From a virus, in the IMG/VR virus record IMGVR_UViG_3300000227_000032, positions 1-21,983 of that record: a stretch of 21,983 bases of DNA; one strand, 5' to 3'. The position numbers and the translations under genes are program-made. The notes beneath the pieces were generated by a model. It worked only from the letters and a program-made list of their open reading frames with translations, was not told where the DNA came from and did not search any database. Shown one piece after another: positions 1-9,404 of the stretch (within the stretch, counting starts at the first letter, position 1; every line of letters starts with the position of its first letter).

Positions 1-3000
1 CGTATTCCGAAGAATTACGTCTCGATATTTTTCGTCTATCGAGCCGAGAACATTCGTTATAGCCGTCCATTCGGATGGTGTTTTCGGACCTACCCGGTTT
101 ATGGACTCAATTACTTTCGTGAGGTTACCTTTAAAGTCGTCCGGGGTACTCCGTAAGGCTCTTTGCAGTGTAGCTCTTACCGGGCCAGCTACCGCGTCGA
201 GTTGAGCTTTAGCCACTTCTGACCGGTCAGTCAGACCCTGATTCGATACTCTTATCATACCAGCTTTTATTAAAGTTTGCAAAAATGGAATGTTAATTCC
301 TGTCTCAAGCATATCAGCTATAAGTTCAGAAATTTCCGCATCCGGGTTGGGTGGGATATCTTTCCCGTCAGTCCGTGTTGTTTTGAATTTGTAGAACACC
401 GACCAGGGAGCAATTGCGTTTAGAAAGTGCTTGATTAGTGCCCATGCTGCATAGCCTTTGTCCTCAAATTCGGATTCGGTCATGATCGGTTTATTTGACA
501 GGGTATCTCGGGGAATTTCCCCATTAGCTGCTGTAAGAAGGTCAGCTATAATCTGAAACTGGGGCTGTAGGGACATATCAAACCTATCTCGAATGGGTGT
601 GGTTGTAGCTTTAACCAGGTTAAAGATCGTCTGTCCAAGTGTGGCATTACGTGATTCAAGCAATTCTCTAGTGGCCCGTTTAAATATAGCTGTTTGTTCA
701 TCATGAGGTATCACGAAGTAAGCGGACTTACCCCGTCTTGAGATACCTATGGGAATGATGAAACCCCGGTCTTTATCGTGCTTTGGAACTCTATCCCAGA
801 AATCCCGCCAGTCATCCCCAAGTAGCATCGAGTAAACATATTGAGTCATAGCTGACCAGAAGCCCATATTCATGGACGCGGCCAACATTCGTTTGGTCAT
901 TACTCCGCCCGATTTTAAAGCCAGGTTATAATCCCTATAGAGGGCCTGCATACCGGGGTTAAAGAACATGTAAACAGAGTTGATCAAGGGAGTTAGGGAA
1001 CCCTTGTTAAGAAAGTTTGGCGAACCAGATTCCCGAACGAGCATGTTATATTCCGCTTTTGTAAGAACCCCCTGCTGGAGGAAAGGTTTGTAATATCTTG
1101 CAGCAGCACGCTTCGGTAGATACTCAATCTGCCTGCCTATTGATTTAACTTTGCTGGTTGCCGCGTGCCAAGCCTTACCGGGAGTTCCTTCGATGATGTA
1201 ATCTGCGAGCAGATTACCAATAAGGGGAATAGCCCTTATTTCCCGGGAAGCTTTAATGGGCTTCTTGTCCCTTTGGAAGCTGGATAGGATTCTCTGATAA
1301 GGTTCAATCACTCCGCCATCTTCCCCTGCATACCTGGATTGATAACTGTAGGTTGACATTGGTATGCCTTCCTGCCAGAGATCGATTATCTCTTTTTCAA
1401 GGGCTTTTGCTGTCTGGGGGTTGCGGGATAGAACTTCGCTGAGAACTGAAACATAAGATCGAAACATCTTATAGGTGGGTCTCAAGATTTCCCGGGTTTT
1501 CATTGGGTTGAAGGCATTCACTAGAAGGTTAAAACCATCTCGAAGTAGATTCGCAGTTTGAAAAGCAGGTTGGAAGGTTGTGTATAGATCGCGGAAGTAT
1601 TCGCTTTTGGAAGATAGTAGTTTTAAGAATTCGCTAGTTTGGGTTTTCAGGCCAATCTCGATACCATCTACCATAACCGAAGGAACGACCCAGGCTTCTT
1701 CTTTACCCTGATCTCTGAAGATAACCAGGGTGTCCTCGTTCTGGGAGTTGGGGTTTTCCCAATTTCCACCGATGCGTTTAGCTTTTCGTTTGAATTCCTC
1801 GGGAAGTTTCCTGACTATGTTACGTTTAACGTCATTGGTATGAGCCATGAACAGCAGATTCAGGCCATGTTCAATGGTGGAAGTTATGGGATTTGTGGTA
1901 TCCCGGAGAGTTCCCCACATTTCCTTGAGAGGCCGAGGCGCTCGTTTATACATTTCTCCATGGTCTTTTATGGATTGAACAACAGCATAATAGACGTAGT
2001 TCTTGTTTTTCCGCATAGCGTCTGCCAAAGAATCAGTAACAAGGCCGGATTTTATAACCGGCTCAACTATGTGCTTCTGCCAGGCATCTTCAAACTTGTT
2101 CATAAAATCATCCAACTGGGGTCCTATGTCTTTGTATATACTGGCTCTTAGCTGTTCTTTAGCAGTCTTCTGGTCAATGTCATAGGTTCCCTTGAACAGC
2201 GGAACGTTAGCTACCATGGTCTCCATCTTTCCAGTATCGTTGTTGTAAACCTGATATGGGATTGACTTCTGGGTTTCACCAGCAGCAATACGTTTAAGCA
2301 TGGCATAGTCTCCCATAATCCGAAGGGCTCGATCAGGTTCAAAGCCTTTCTTCTTCATGAAGTCAACCATGGGGTCTATGTATCCTTCCATTTGGGTTAC
2401 AAGAGACTGAGCGATAGCGCTGAGATTCTGCCACTGCTCAATCTTCTCCCTACTTTCGTTATAAGCATTTCTGCCTTTGGCTTTATCAATAATATCAAGA
2501 ACTGGATAGAACTTGGATATAAACTGGCCACCAATAAAGCGTTTAGCCCATGTTCCAAAAGCTCCGGGGGAAGACCAGATTCTCCGGATAACAGAATCAT
2601 CGGCTTTTTCCATGCGGGCAAATTTTTCTTCATCAGCTTTTTTAATCCGAGTCAAACGATCTTCTAATTTCTGATCGTCTGAGTCATAAACTTCGAAAGA
2701 TCGATCAAAGATTTCCTTGGCGACAGGATTAGAAGCCAGGTAAGCATCAAAGAGTTCGGAAGCCTTCGGGGCTAAGAAATCAGTCATGTTAATTTTTTGA
2801 CCTTCAACTTCTATCTCAAGACCATTGATCTTGGCTGAGAAGAAGTTAGCATAAAGCTCTTCAGGGGTGTGACTGTCGTAGCCGTTTTTAAATATGGCGC
2901 TGAAATCCGCAGGCTTGTAGAATTGGGCGTTATACATTGCCTGGGTGACCATTTCCATTTCTTCCTGAATCTGGGGCAGATACCAGGCACCCTTTTCTTC

Positions 3001-5991
3001 GTAGGCTTGAACCAGATACTGCTTATAGAATCCTTTGGCGGCCTGCTGGATAAAATCTTTACGAGCCTGACCAGTAAGGCCGGCAGCTCTGGCATGTTTT
3101 CTGGCTTCTTTCCGGGCATAGATATTAGCTCTTCTGGTAAATTGCTGGTCAAATCCTCTAAGGCCGGCATCTTCCATCAGCTTATCCCAGTTATCCTGAA
3201 TCATTCTCTTAAATTTGTTATCTTTGGGATAGTGTTGTTCCAGGAAATCCACATACTTCTGCTGCTCTTTAAGAGCTTTGGCATAAGCCGAATCACGGGC
3301 GGGGTCTTGTTTCAAAATGAAATTTTGAGAAGAAAAATACTGTCTAGCTAATTTTCCAAAGAGGCTATTATTATTAACCCTCATGGTGTCCATGCCCGGA
3401 ATAACAGTCGTGCCAGCCATCAAGCTGAGGATGTGGCCAATTTCATGAGCAATAACTTTTTGAGCCATCCCGGGGTATCTGTTTATCATCCAATCCATTC
3501 GAATGTATTTTGGATTACCTGTGATTTTATCAAAGACTACAGCAGCCAGGGATTTCTTTTTGCTCTTGGTTACTAACGCATTGAAAAAGCCGCTAGCGGC
3601 TTCCAGTATTTCCCGGCTGACCCGGATAAGTTTTGAAGGGGTGGGGGCTCCATCTGAGGGCATACCAAAACGTCCAGCGATACCCGTTTCACTTGGTTCC
3701 ATGATATCCTTAGGTGAAACCGGTATAGTCTTCCCATCTTCGAACTCGACCACGTAACTTCCATTTTCGTTAATATTGAGAAGTTTACCAAACGCCATGT
3801 TTTCCGCCGAAGATTCAGGGACACCTTTCCGGCCATACTTAACCCGGACAGCTACAGTGTCCCCGGGTTGTGGGTTGTAGGAGGTGTCAAATTCTTCAGG
3901 TTGGGTTGTTTCAGGCTGATCGATCTGAGGTTTTTCCAAGTCGGGGAATGCAGCGGCTTCAAACTCCGTATCGCCAGTATCTTCTTCGGGGATAATCTCC
4001 ATTGCCCGGCCACTGATCGGGCGCATGTTAACAGGACGACCTTCGTTGTCAATGGGCGGAAATTTCACATTGCCAAATTCCCCATCGTTGGCTGCCCAAC
4101 TCGCTTCAGAAGTATATTCAATACCGTCATAACCCAGTTTTCTGAGAAGGATATTCAGGGGGTGAACCATTCGGTGTCTCTGCCAGGTTTTCACGGTTTC
4201 TTCAATGAGCTTGGTTTGCTCATCTACGGTCATATTTGCCAGTGCCGGCACAGGGCCAAAAGGTATCTGCTCAAGAACATCCTGAACCTGATATTCCCGG
4301 CTTTCAGTAAAACCGGTCAGTTTTCGGGTAGCCTGATCTGCCAAGCCCATAAGGTTTTTGGCCAGACGGAACAGCCGGTTGGGTTGGGATTCTCGGGTAA
4401 CAGTCAGGGGTCTGACCGGGGGTTTCACGGGGGTAACGCCAGAAGAGCCTTCTATAACTGATCTGTTTCCAGTCGCAGCTACTTTGTCACCAAAAGCATA
4501 CATTCCCGTAGCCACACCAGTTCCACGACCACTGGTCATTCTCGCCGCACTCCCCGGCATCAGGGGGAAAGTAAATTCCGAATACTCGTTATCTCTCCCG
4601 ACCCTCCACCAACGCTTGCCTTCGTCCACTTCTTCAATCGTGTTCGGGTTACGACGAGCTTCGATATCTTCAACCCGCATACGCTTGGGAGTCTTCCGGA
4701 ATTCCATATCTGATTCGGGGGTAGCAGAGGGGGGCTCATTGTGGAATTCGTCGTCAAAAACAACTTCTTTGCGTTGGGCTTTTTCACTGTTAACCCGGGT
4801 ATTTTTAAGATCGGTGGTTTTGATCATTCCAGTCTCAATATCGCCGGTATCTTCTGTTTTTTCTTTGACTTTCTGAGCAACATCTCGAAGGTCGATTCTT
4901 GATTCGGGGTTAATTACAATAAATCCCTCGGGAATATCCTCTTCTTTTACGGTCTGACCAGTTTCTTCAGCTTCCCGAAGCATAAGATCAAACTTCTCAG
5001 CACTGATCTTTTCTGATTCAACCTGCTTTGTTTCCTGAATATCTGCTATTTTCTGAAAAGCTGGCTGCATGAGTTTCAAACCTCCGCCTATAAACGGGGT
5101 CGCTATGGCTGTTTGAACAGCAACTTCGCCTATCCTCCGGCCAACCGGTGTTTCCAAGTCGCCGGATTGGAAGACATAATCCAAGCCTATATCAGCTATT
5201 TCAGTGGCAATTTCACTTGGAATTTCCGTAGCCATCATGGCGGCTATATTGGGCATACCCTTAGTGAACCCCCCGAGATACATTCCTGTATATTCTCCGA
5301 GAAATTCTGTTCCGGCGCCTAAACCGCCCTTCAAAGCTGAGCCTACGAAACTTCCGCCCTGCTCATAGTTCTCTCCAGCTACATCTGAGCCTTTTATAGC
5401 TGATAATATCGCCGGAGCCCCCACAGCCACGGTAGCCCATGGGTTTGTTCCCGCAACAGCAGCTCCACCCAGGGCTGCCCCAACAGCTCCAAGGTTCTGG
5501 CCCACCGAAGTTGCCGCTCCAAGAATTTGGCGGTTCATGCCTTGGACAACTGGAGCATCATACTCCGTCCAGGTTTTCATAGCCTGGTAAGGTTCAGGGA
5601 GTCCCAGAAGCTGCAAACCTCTGGTAAGAGAACTGGCTGTATTGAGAGCGGTCTGGGAAGGTATTTTCGTCAGAGTAGCTCCCAAGCCTTCGTCAACCCC
5701 AAGCATTTCTGAAAAAGCCTTAGTCGCTTGTCCAACGGGTTGTTTGTTAGCTTTTGCTACCTTTCGGGCATATTCCCGAATTTGAGGAGTTTTAAAAAGA
5801 ACATCCACGTTCTCTTTGGATACGGGCTGTTCGAGTATATCCAGATAATTGGGGATGAGATCACGCAAGAGAGCATCAACTTTCGCAGGATCTGATGCGT
5901 AGGAGTTGACTATTTCGTCTCTTTCTTTGGGATCCAGAGAATTCCATTCAGGAACTATCTGACTGAAGAAGGATTCCAGCTGTTTACTCAC
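1..5991 (-). CDS. Giant polyvalent ejection protein with zincin motif and LPD38-like region (3' end outside window)
   Basis: One uninterrupted minus-strand frame of 1997 codons begins at a GTG (5991-5989) and is still open at base 1, so the C-terminus is missing. GAGG lies 7 bases before the GTG and the upstream gene ends 13 bases away. Residues 1-150 are helical. Residues 156-250 are Gly/Ala-rich and hydrophobic, as in ejection proteins that cross the envelope. Residues 478-650 include GTGVATGMYAF and LGYDGIEYTSE, which resemble parts of phage ADP-ribosyltransferase-like domains. Residues 706-766 look like a small SH3/KOW beta-barrel. HEIGH at residues 849-853 is a zincin-type metalloprotease motif; I did not find the third zinc ligand. 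Residues ~1140-1900 resemble the large polyvalent protein domain LPD38, with FQPAFQTANLLRDGF (~1473) and a KGSLTPLINSVYMFFNPG stretch (~1663). Its place after two ejection-type genes matches P22 gene 16 or the T7/N4 giant virion proteins. It is probably injected with the DNA. Domain names are from memory of motifs; virion role is inferred. Confidence 0.85.
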   Translation of the reverse strand, partial: MSKQLESFFSQIVPEWNSLDPKERDEIVNSYASDPAKVDALLRDLIPNYLDILEQPVSKENVDVLFKTPQIREYARKVAKANKQPVGQATKAFSEMLGVDEGLGATLTKIPSQTALNTASSLTRGLQLLGLPEPYQAMKTWTEYDAPVVQGMNRQILGAATSVGQNLGAVGAALGGAAVAGTNPWATVAVGAPAILSAIKGSDVAGENYEQGGSFVGSALKGGLGAGTEFLGEYTGMYLGGFTKGMPNIAAMMATEIPSEIATEIADIGLDYVFQSGDLETPVGRRIGEVAVQTAIATPFIGGGLKLMQPAFQKIADIQETKQVESEKISAEKFDLMLREAEETGQTVKEEDIPEGFIVINPESRIDLRDVAQKVKEKTEDTGDIETGMIKTTDLKNTRVNSEKAQRKEVVFDDEFHNEPPSATPESDMEFRKTPKRMRVEDIEARRNPNTIEEVDEGKRWWRVGRDNEYSEFTFPLMPGSAARMTSGRGTGVATGMYAFGDKVAATGNRSVIEGSSGVTPVKPPVRPLTVTRESQPNRLFRLAKNLMGLADQATRKLTGFTESREYQVQDVLEQIPFGPVPALANMTVDEQTKLIEETVKTWQRHRMVHPLNILLRKLGYDGIEYTSEASWAANDGEFGNVKFPPIDNEGRPVNMRPISGRAMEIIPEEDTGDTEFEAAAFPDLEKPQIDQPETTQPEEFDTSYNPQPGDTVAVRVKYGRKGVPESSAENMAFGKLLNINENGSYVVEFEDGKTIPVSPKDIMEPSETGIAGRFGMPSDGAPTPSKLIRVSREILEAASGFFNALVTKSKKKSLAAVVFDKITGNPKYIRMDWMINRYPGMAQKVIAHEIGHILSLMAGTTVIPGMDTMRVNNNSLFGKLARQYFSSQNFILKQDPARDSAYAKALKEQQKYVDFLEQHYPKDNKFKRMIQDNWDKLMEDAGLRGFDQQFTRRANIYARKEARKHARAAGLTGQARKDFIQQAAKGFYKQYLVQAYEEKGAWYLPQIQEEMEMVTQAMYNAQFYKPADFSAIFKNGYDSHTPEELYANFFSAKINGLEIEVEGQKINMTDFLAPKASELFDAYLASNPVAKEIFDRSFEVYDSDDQKLEDRLTRIKKADEEKFARMEKADDSVIRRIWSSPGAFGTWAKRFIGGQFISKFYPVLDIIDKAKGRNAYNESREKIEQWQNLSAIAQSLVTQMEGYIDPMVDFMKKKGFEPDRALRIMGDYAMLKRIAAGETQKSIPYQVYNNDTGKMETMVANVPLFKGTYDIDQKTAKEQLRASIYKDIGPQLDDFMNKFEDAWQKHIVEPVIKSGLVTDSLADAMRKNKNYVYYAVVQSIKDHGEMYKRAPRPLKEMWGTLRDTTNPITSTIEHGLNLLFMAHTNDVKRNIVRKLPEEFKRKAKRIGGNWENPNSQNEDTLVIFRDQGKEEAWVVPSVMVDGIEIGLKTQTSEFLKLLSSKSEYFRDLYTTFQPAFQTANLLRDGFNLLVNAFNPMKTREILRPTYKMFRSYVSVLSEVLSRNPQTAKALEKEIIDLWQEGIPMSTYSYQSRYAGEDGGVIEPYQRILSSFQRDKKPIKASREIRAIPLIGNLLADYIIEGTPGKAWHAATSKVKSIGRQIEYLPKRAAARYYKPFLQQGVLTKAEYNMLVRESGSPNFLNKGSLTPLINSVYMFFNPGMQALYRDYNLALKSGGVMTKRMLAASMNMGFWSAMTQYVYSMLLGDDWRDFWDRVPKHDKDRGFIIPIGISRRGKSAYFVIPHDEQTAIFKRATRELLESRNATLGQTIFNLVKATTTPIRDRFDMSLQPQFQIIADLLTAANGEIPRDTLSNKPIMTESEFEDKGYAAWALIKHFLNAIAPWSVFYKFKTTRTDGKDIPPNPDAEISELIADMLETGINIPFLQTLIKAGMIRVSNQGLTDRSEVAKAQLDAVAGPVRATLQRALRSTPDDFKGNLTKVIESINRVGPKTPSEWTAITNVLGSIDEKYRDVILRNT

Positions 5992-6004
5992 GATTAAACC
6001 TCAA

Positions 6005-7258
6005 TTATTTTTTCGGGCGAGGGTAACCTGAAGAAAATGTATCAGTTGCGGCAGAATAAATATCCGCAGGATAGCCTGAAATAGGGTAGCTCGCCGGTGG
6101 GGTTGAACCAGCAGGTGGGGTTGAGTTCTTATCCATACCAGCGTGTTTTCTAACTTTCGCGAGAGCATTGAAAGTATTTGTCTCAAATATTTCTTTAAGA
6201 GCAGTTTTCATCGAGCCCGTAAAATCCTTGATGCCTCCGGCCATAATCCCCATATAATCGCCTGGGGTTACCCGAAATTTCTGCATGAAATCTGTTGGAG
6301 GAGTATGAACCGGCTGGCCGATACCCATTTTATTGAGAGAATTTTCAAACTGGGACAGAGCAGTCCAATTATGATAGAGATCTTTTTCCATGGTGTTTAT
6401 CTGTCTATCCAGATCAGCTTGAATTATTTCCGCATCTTTTGTAGAGAGGGGTTTTCTAGTCGACATAGCCTTCATAATAGTTACAGCCTTAGTCAATTCG
6501 GGATCCAGACCGGCAGTGAAATCCTGATTGAGAATAACGTCCGGAGCTACCATATTTCGAGCTTTTTTAAGCTGATTCAATTTATCGTAACTGTCTTGAT
6601 AATCTTTTCGCTGAACTTCCCATATCTTATAATTCCGATCGTAAGAATCACCCAGCATCTTCATCATATCCATCTGACTCTGAGCTGAGGCTCTCGAAGC
6701 GCTGGCAGCTGCCTGAGCTTTAGCTATACTCAGTTCAGCTTCTTTCAACTTAAGAGTTCTTAATTGTATCTGATCTGAGAAAGCGTCGCGCTCTTCCTGT
6801 CGTTTTTCCTGACGGGCTATGTGCATATTCTCAATTTCTTTGGTAACGAGATCAACGTATTGATCTGGGCTGAGGTGTGGCCCGGCTACATCCCGGATAA
6901 TGCTTAGTCTTTTTGTAGGGTCGGTTTCAGCCTGGATAGCAGGAGCCGCTTCAGAAAGAGCTTTCTGAAGATTCTTAGCTCTTTGCCACTCAACCTGCTC
7001 CCAACCAAATCTTTCTAAATTCCTGGCAGCTTCTTCTTTCTGCATCCCCAGCTGTTCCTGCTCAATACCCATTCGTTGAATAGCCAGTTGATTTTCGAAT
7101 TCTCTCTGTCGCAGTATATCATTACGTTTCTGTTCTTCGGCTAACCTCTGTTGGCGCATCTGACCTGCCTGCAAGAGAGAATCAGAAAACCCCTGCATTT
7201 CACTTCTGGGCTGAATCAGAGGCATTTGGGCAAACTGAAGTTGGGGAAAACCGTTCAT
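6005..7258 (-). CDS. Coiled-coil internal virion / ejection protein
   Basis: This 417-residue protein is rich in Gln, Glu, Arg and Ala. Residues ~26-110 and ~140-245 have the charged, Leu/Met-spaced pattern of long coiled coils. The C-terminus (from ~376) is Pro/Ser/Tyr-rich and probably disordered. No enzyme motif, signal peptide or membrane segment is visible. AGGAGG lies 5 bases before the ATG and is formed by the last codons of the upstream gene (TAA, one base, then ATG), so the two are translationally coupled. Its position between a gp7/pilot-like protein and a giant polyvalent protein matches the P22 ejection gene cluster (7, 20, 16) and suggests an internal head protein released during DNA entry. 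The assignment rests on composition and gene order, not on a recognised family. Confidence 0.7.
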   Translation of the reverse strand: MNGFPQLQFAQMPLIQPRSEMQGFSDSLLQAGQMRQQRLAEEQKRNDILRQREFENQLAIQRMGIEQEQLGMQKEEAARNLERFGWEQVEWQRAKNLQKALSEAAPAIQAETDPTKRLSIIRDVAGPHLSPDQYVDLVTKEIENMHIARQEKRQEERDAFSDQIQLRTLKLKEAELSIAKAQAAASASRASAQSQMDMMKMLGDSYDRNYKIWEVQRKDYQDSYDKLNQLKKARNMVAPDVILNQDFTAGLDPELTKAVTIMKAMSTRKPLSTKDAEIIQADLDRQINTMEKDLYHNWTALSQFENSLNKMGIGQPVHTPPTDFMQKFRVTPGDYMGIMAGGIKDFTGSMKTALKEIFETNTFNALAKVRKHAGMDKNSTPPAGSTPPASYPISGYPADIYSAATDTFSSGYPRPKK

Positions 7259-7259
7259 A

Positions 7260-8249
7260 TTAACCTCCTAAACCGGGTATATTGCTGAGTCCATATATAA
7301 AAGGCATACCTATATTGCGAGTATAGAGGTTAGACATATTAGACAGAAGGGCTGGATTTCTGGCGGGAGTAAAAGCTCCCATACCATAAAGCTGGAGCCC
7401 GGTGTTAATCAGTGTGTTCATGGGGTTAGGTATCTGAGCTTTGGAAATCCCGGCATTCATTATATTCTGACCCTGAGCAATAGTCCCTTGAGCCATATTT
7501 CCGCCAACCCCCATCTGAACATCAGCAATATTATTACCCAGGTTATTAAACATATTAGCCCGATTAATCGCAGCCTGGTTATACAAATCCGCGATAGACG
7601 AACCAACATTTAGCTGGTTTCCAGCGAGAACCTGGCCGGCACCCATCTCATTCGAGCCAAGGGATTGACCAGCCTGAAGACCCATTGAAGAAAGATTCAT
7701 CAGATCATTAATCTGTCTTTGGCGTTCTTCAGCACCCAACTGACCCACATTCTTGCTGCGGATGGCCGCTCCAACGCCCGAATCACGAAGACCTAAGGCG
7801 TTTAAGTGTGCGGTTAATTGTTCGTCCAGCTGGTTTAACTGCCAATTATAAAGAGGACTGGCAGTAACATCATAAGCTACGTCTGAAGGTAGGCCAAGAG
7901 CGGAAGATAAAACCGGGACGGCACCTAAAGCTTGGGTAGTGGCGTCTGTAAAAGGTTTTCGAGCAAGTCGGGCTTTATTAAACCAGTCAGTAAAGGTCTT
8001 TTCACTGGTTGTTCCAGCATCACGGAGAGCTTCGATTGCAGCCTGATGAGCCGCATCATACTCCGTCATACCTTTCTTCATATACTCCCGGTAGGTCGAA
8101 ATAGCTTTATCGCCGGCCTGCTGAATAATTTGCATGGCGGCCTGGTTGGCCTGATTAGCCAAACCCAAGGCTTTATCAATCTCCTTACGGGCTTTATTAC
8201 CGGAAAAGTCAGTTCCCACTATGCTATCTACAAGATCAAATAGTCCCAT
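7260..8249 (-). CDS. DNA transfer / pilot-type ejection protein
   Basis: The protein has 329 residues. It starts with MGLFD and continues with an Ala/Gln-rich helical region (residues 17-80). Around residues 124-160 is a block with ASPLYNWQL, an NALG and an SGVGA that I recognise from phage DNA transfer proteins, where an SPxYxWxL motif is followed by a Gly/Asn-rich tail. Residues 190-275 are rich in Gly, Asn, Gln and Ala, typical of flexible injected proteins. The start is supported by AAGGAG six bases before the ATG, and the upstream gene stops 30 bases away. The next gene starts within 2 bases of its stop. It probably lies inside the capsid and moves into the host ahead of the genome, like P22 gp7. 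The exact family was not confirmed. Confidence 0.7.
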   Translation of the reverse strand: MGLFDLVDSIVGTDFSGNKARKEIDKALGLANQANQAAMQIIQQAGDKAISTYREYMKKGMTEYDAAHQAAIEALRDAGTTSEKTFTDWFNKARLARKPFTDATTQALGAVPVLSSALGLPSDVAYDVTASPLYNWQLNQLDEQLTAHLNALGLRDSGVGAAIRSKNVGQLGAEERQRQINDLMNLSSMGLQAGQSLGSNEMGAGQVLAGNQLNVGSSIADLYNQAAINRANMFNNLGNNIADVQMGVGGNMAQGTIAQGQNIMNAGISKAQIPNPMNTLINTGLQLYGMGAFTPARNPALLSNMSNLYTRNIGMPFIYGLSNIPGLGG

Positions 8250-8279
8250 ATTTATCTCCTTACCCTATTTTACCATAGA

Positions 8280-9404
8280 TTAGTTCAGAGGGGTATGCTC
8301 ACAGAAATTGAATTGCCATCCCAGAAAGTTGCCTGATGCGAGAGAGGTTATCCTGATAAGATACTTAGTAACGGGTTTGAGGATAAGTTTATCTTCGATA
8401 GAAGCCAGACCGGCTTCTTTATCACCCCCGGCAACGTATCCAGCCATGCGAGTTCCCGTAGCTGTAACGGTGGGATTTTTAACGATGGAAGTAGCAGCTA
8501 CGTTTGCTGAATTGAGATTACTATTACCTGGGGTTATTGTGGTTCCGCCGGAAACAGTGGGAGCTTCAAACAGTTCGATAGTGGCTCCATCGGAGGCTGA
8601 GAATTTATACCAAAGATGGGTAAGTTTTGGAGCTGTGGGTGTGGTAAACACAAAGTCGATTTTATCCGCATTAGCTACACCGGCCTGATAGTCCGCAAGT
8701 CCGAAGTGAAACCCATTGTTGATACCGGAAGAGATTATCGGGATAGATATCAGGGTTTCCGACATAGCATCAATACCGGATTTACCCACAACGTAATCTA
8801 CAGCAGTAATGAGATTGCCTGGCGTGCCATCAGCTTGTTTGGGAGTGACTTTCAGTTGAGTTCCAGCGTTTTCGCTGATTGTTGAATCAAGGCTGTTGAG
8901 ATTTACCGGCACAAAAACGTTAGTTACGTTTACGTCAAGTGTGGCAGCGGACGTAACAGGAACCGATTCATTAACCACTATGCCGCTTTCGCCAAACTGT
9001 TTCAGGATTACCTGGAGCCGAAGTTCTGTCTGGGCAGAAGCACCATTAAGAAGAGAGACGCGAAGGTATTTCGCAACAACCTTGATGGTTTTAGACAGGA
9101 TAGTATCAGCGGCAAGGGTGAACTTGTCCTGCTTATCCCAATTAATTCCATCTGAGCTTTGCTCAATGATAAGGCCTTCAGAAGCGCTAGCCTGGTCAGC
9201 AATAGCATATAGGGTCACATGAGAAAAATTTGAGACATCTTCGGCAGTGCCAACAAATTGAGCAGAAGCATCAAGCGGAGTTGAGGAAGAGTTGGAAGTT
9301 GAAATCTTGCTGGAATTAATAACATCGAATTGTCCATCACTATTAACTTTTGCAGCAGTGCGGGTAAGTTTATCAATAATTTTTATTTCGCTGAAGAAAC
9401 TCAT
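8280..9404 (-). CDS. Virion surface / tail fibre-like protein with two beta-rich modules
   Basis: The 374-residue protein is Ser/Thr/Ala/Val-rich with few charged clusters, as in beta-structured virion proteins. Module one (residues ~44-135) has FVGTAEDVSNF, then SSDGINWD and AKYLRVSLLNG; this discoidin-like pattern recurs in phage fibre and decoration proteins. Module two (~190-374) has LWYKFSASDGATIELFEAP, NPTVTATGTRM and a C-terminal EHTP, a second pattern common in phage structural proteins of unknown role. GGAGGA lies 7 bases before the ATG. The start overlaps the upstream stop by one base (TAATG), so the genes are coupled. It lies among other surface proteins, so host contact or capsid decoration is likely. 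No receptor or enzyme activity can be deduced. Confidence 0.7.
   Translation of the reverse strand: MSFFSEIKIIDKLTRTAAKVNSDGQFDVINSSKISTSNSSSTPLDASAQFVGTAEDVSNFSHVTLYAIADQASASEGLIIEQSSDGINWDKQDKFTLAADTILSKTIKVVAKYLRVSLLNGASAQTELRLQVILKQFGESGIVVNESVPVTSAATLDVNVTNVFVPVNLNSLDSTISENAGTQLKVTPKQADGTPGNLITAVDYVVGKSGIDAMSETLISIPIISSGINNGFHFGLADYQAGVANADKIDFVFTTPTAPKLTHLWYKFSASDGATIELFEAPTVSGGTTITPGNSNLNSANVAATSIVKNPTVTATGTRMAGYVAGGDKEAGLASIEDKLILKPVTKYLIRITSLASGNFLGWQFNFCEHTPLN

Noticed and set aside
1639-2151. 170-codon plus-strand ORF
   Set aside because: It lies antisense within the continuous giant-protein frame, and its predicted protein shows no known motif; strong codon bias explains long antisense frames here.
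2869-3351. 160-codon plus-strand ORF
   Set aside because: Antisense shadow within the giant protein; the translated sequence has no recognised motif.
3868-4461. 197-codon plus-strand ORF
   Set aside because: Antisense to the giant protein, no convincing ribosome site or domain, and the minus-strand frame carries recognisable modules.
6143-6688. 181-codon plus-strand ORF
   Set aside because: Antisense to the coiled-coil ejection gene; sequence is an odd Ile/Phe/Ser-rich shadow without a family pattern.
8250-8279. Promoter or terminator between the surface protein and pilot protein genes
   Set aside because: A TAAAAT-like box is present but no -35, and there is no stem-loop; the gap simply carries the ribosome site.
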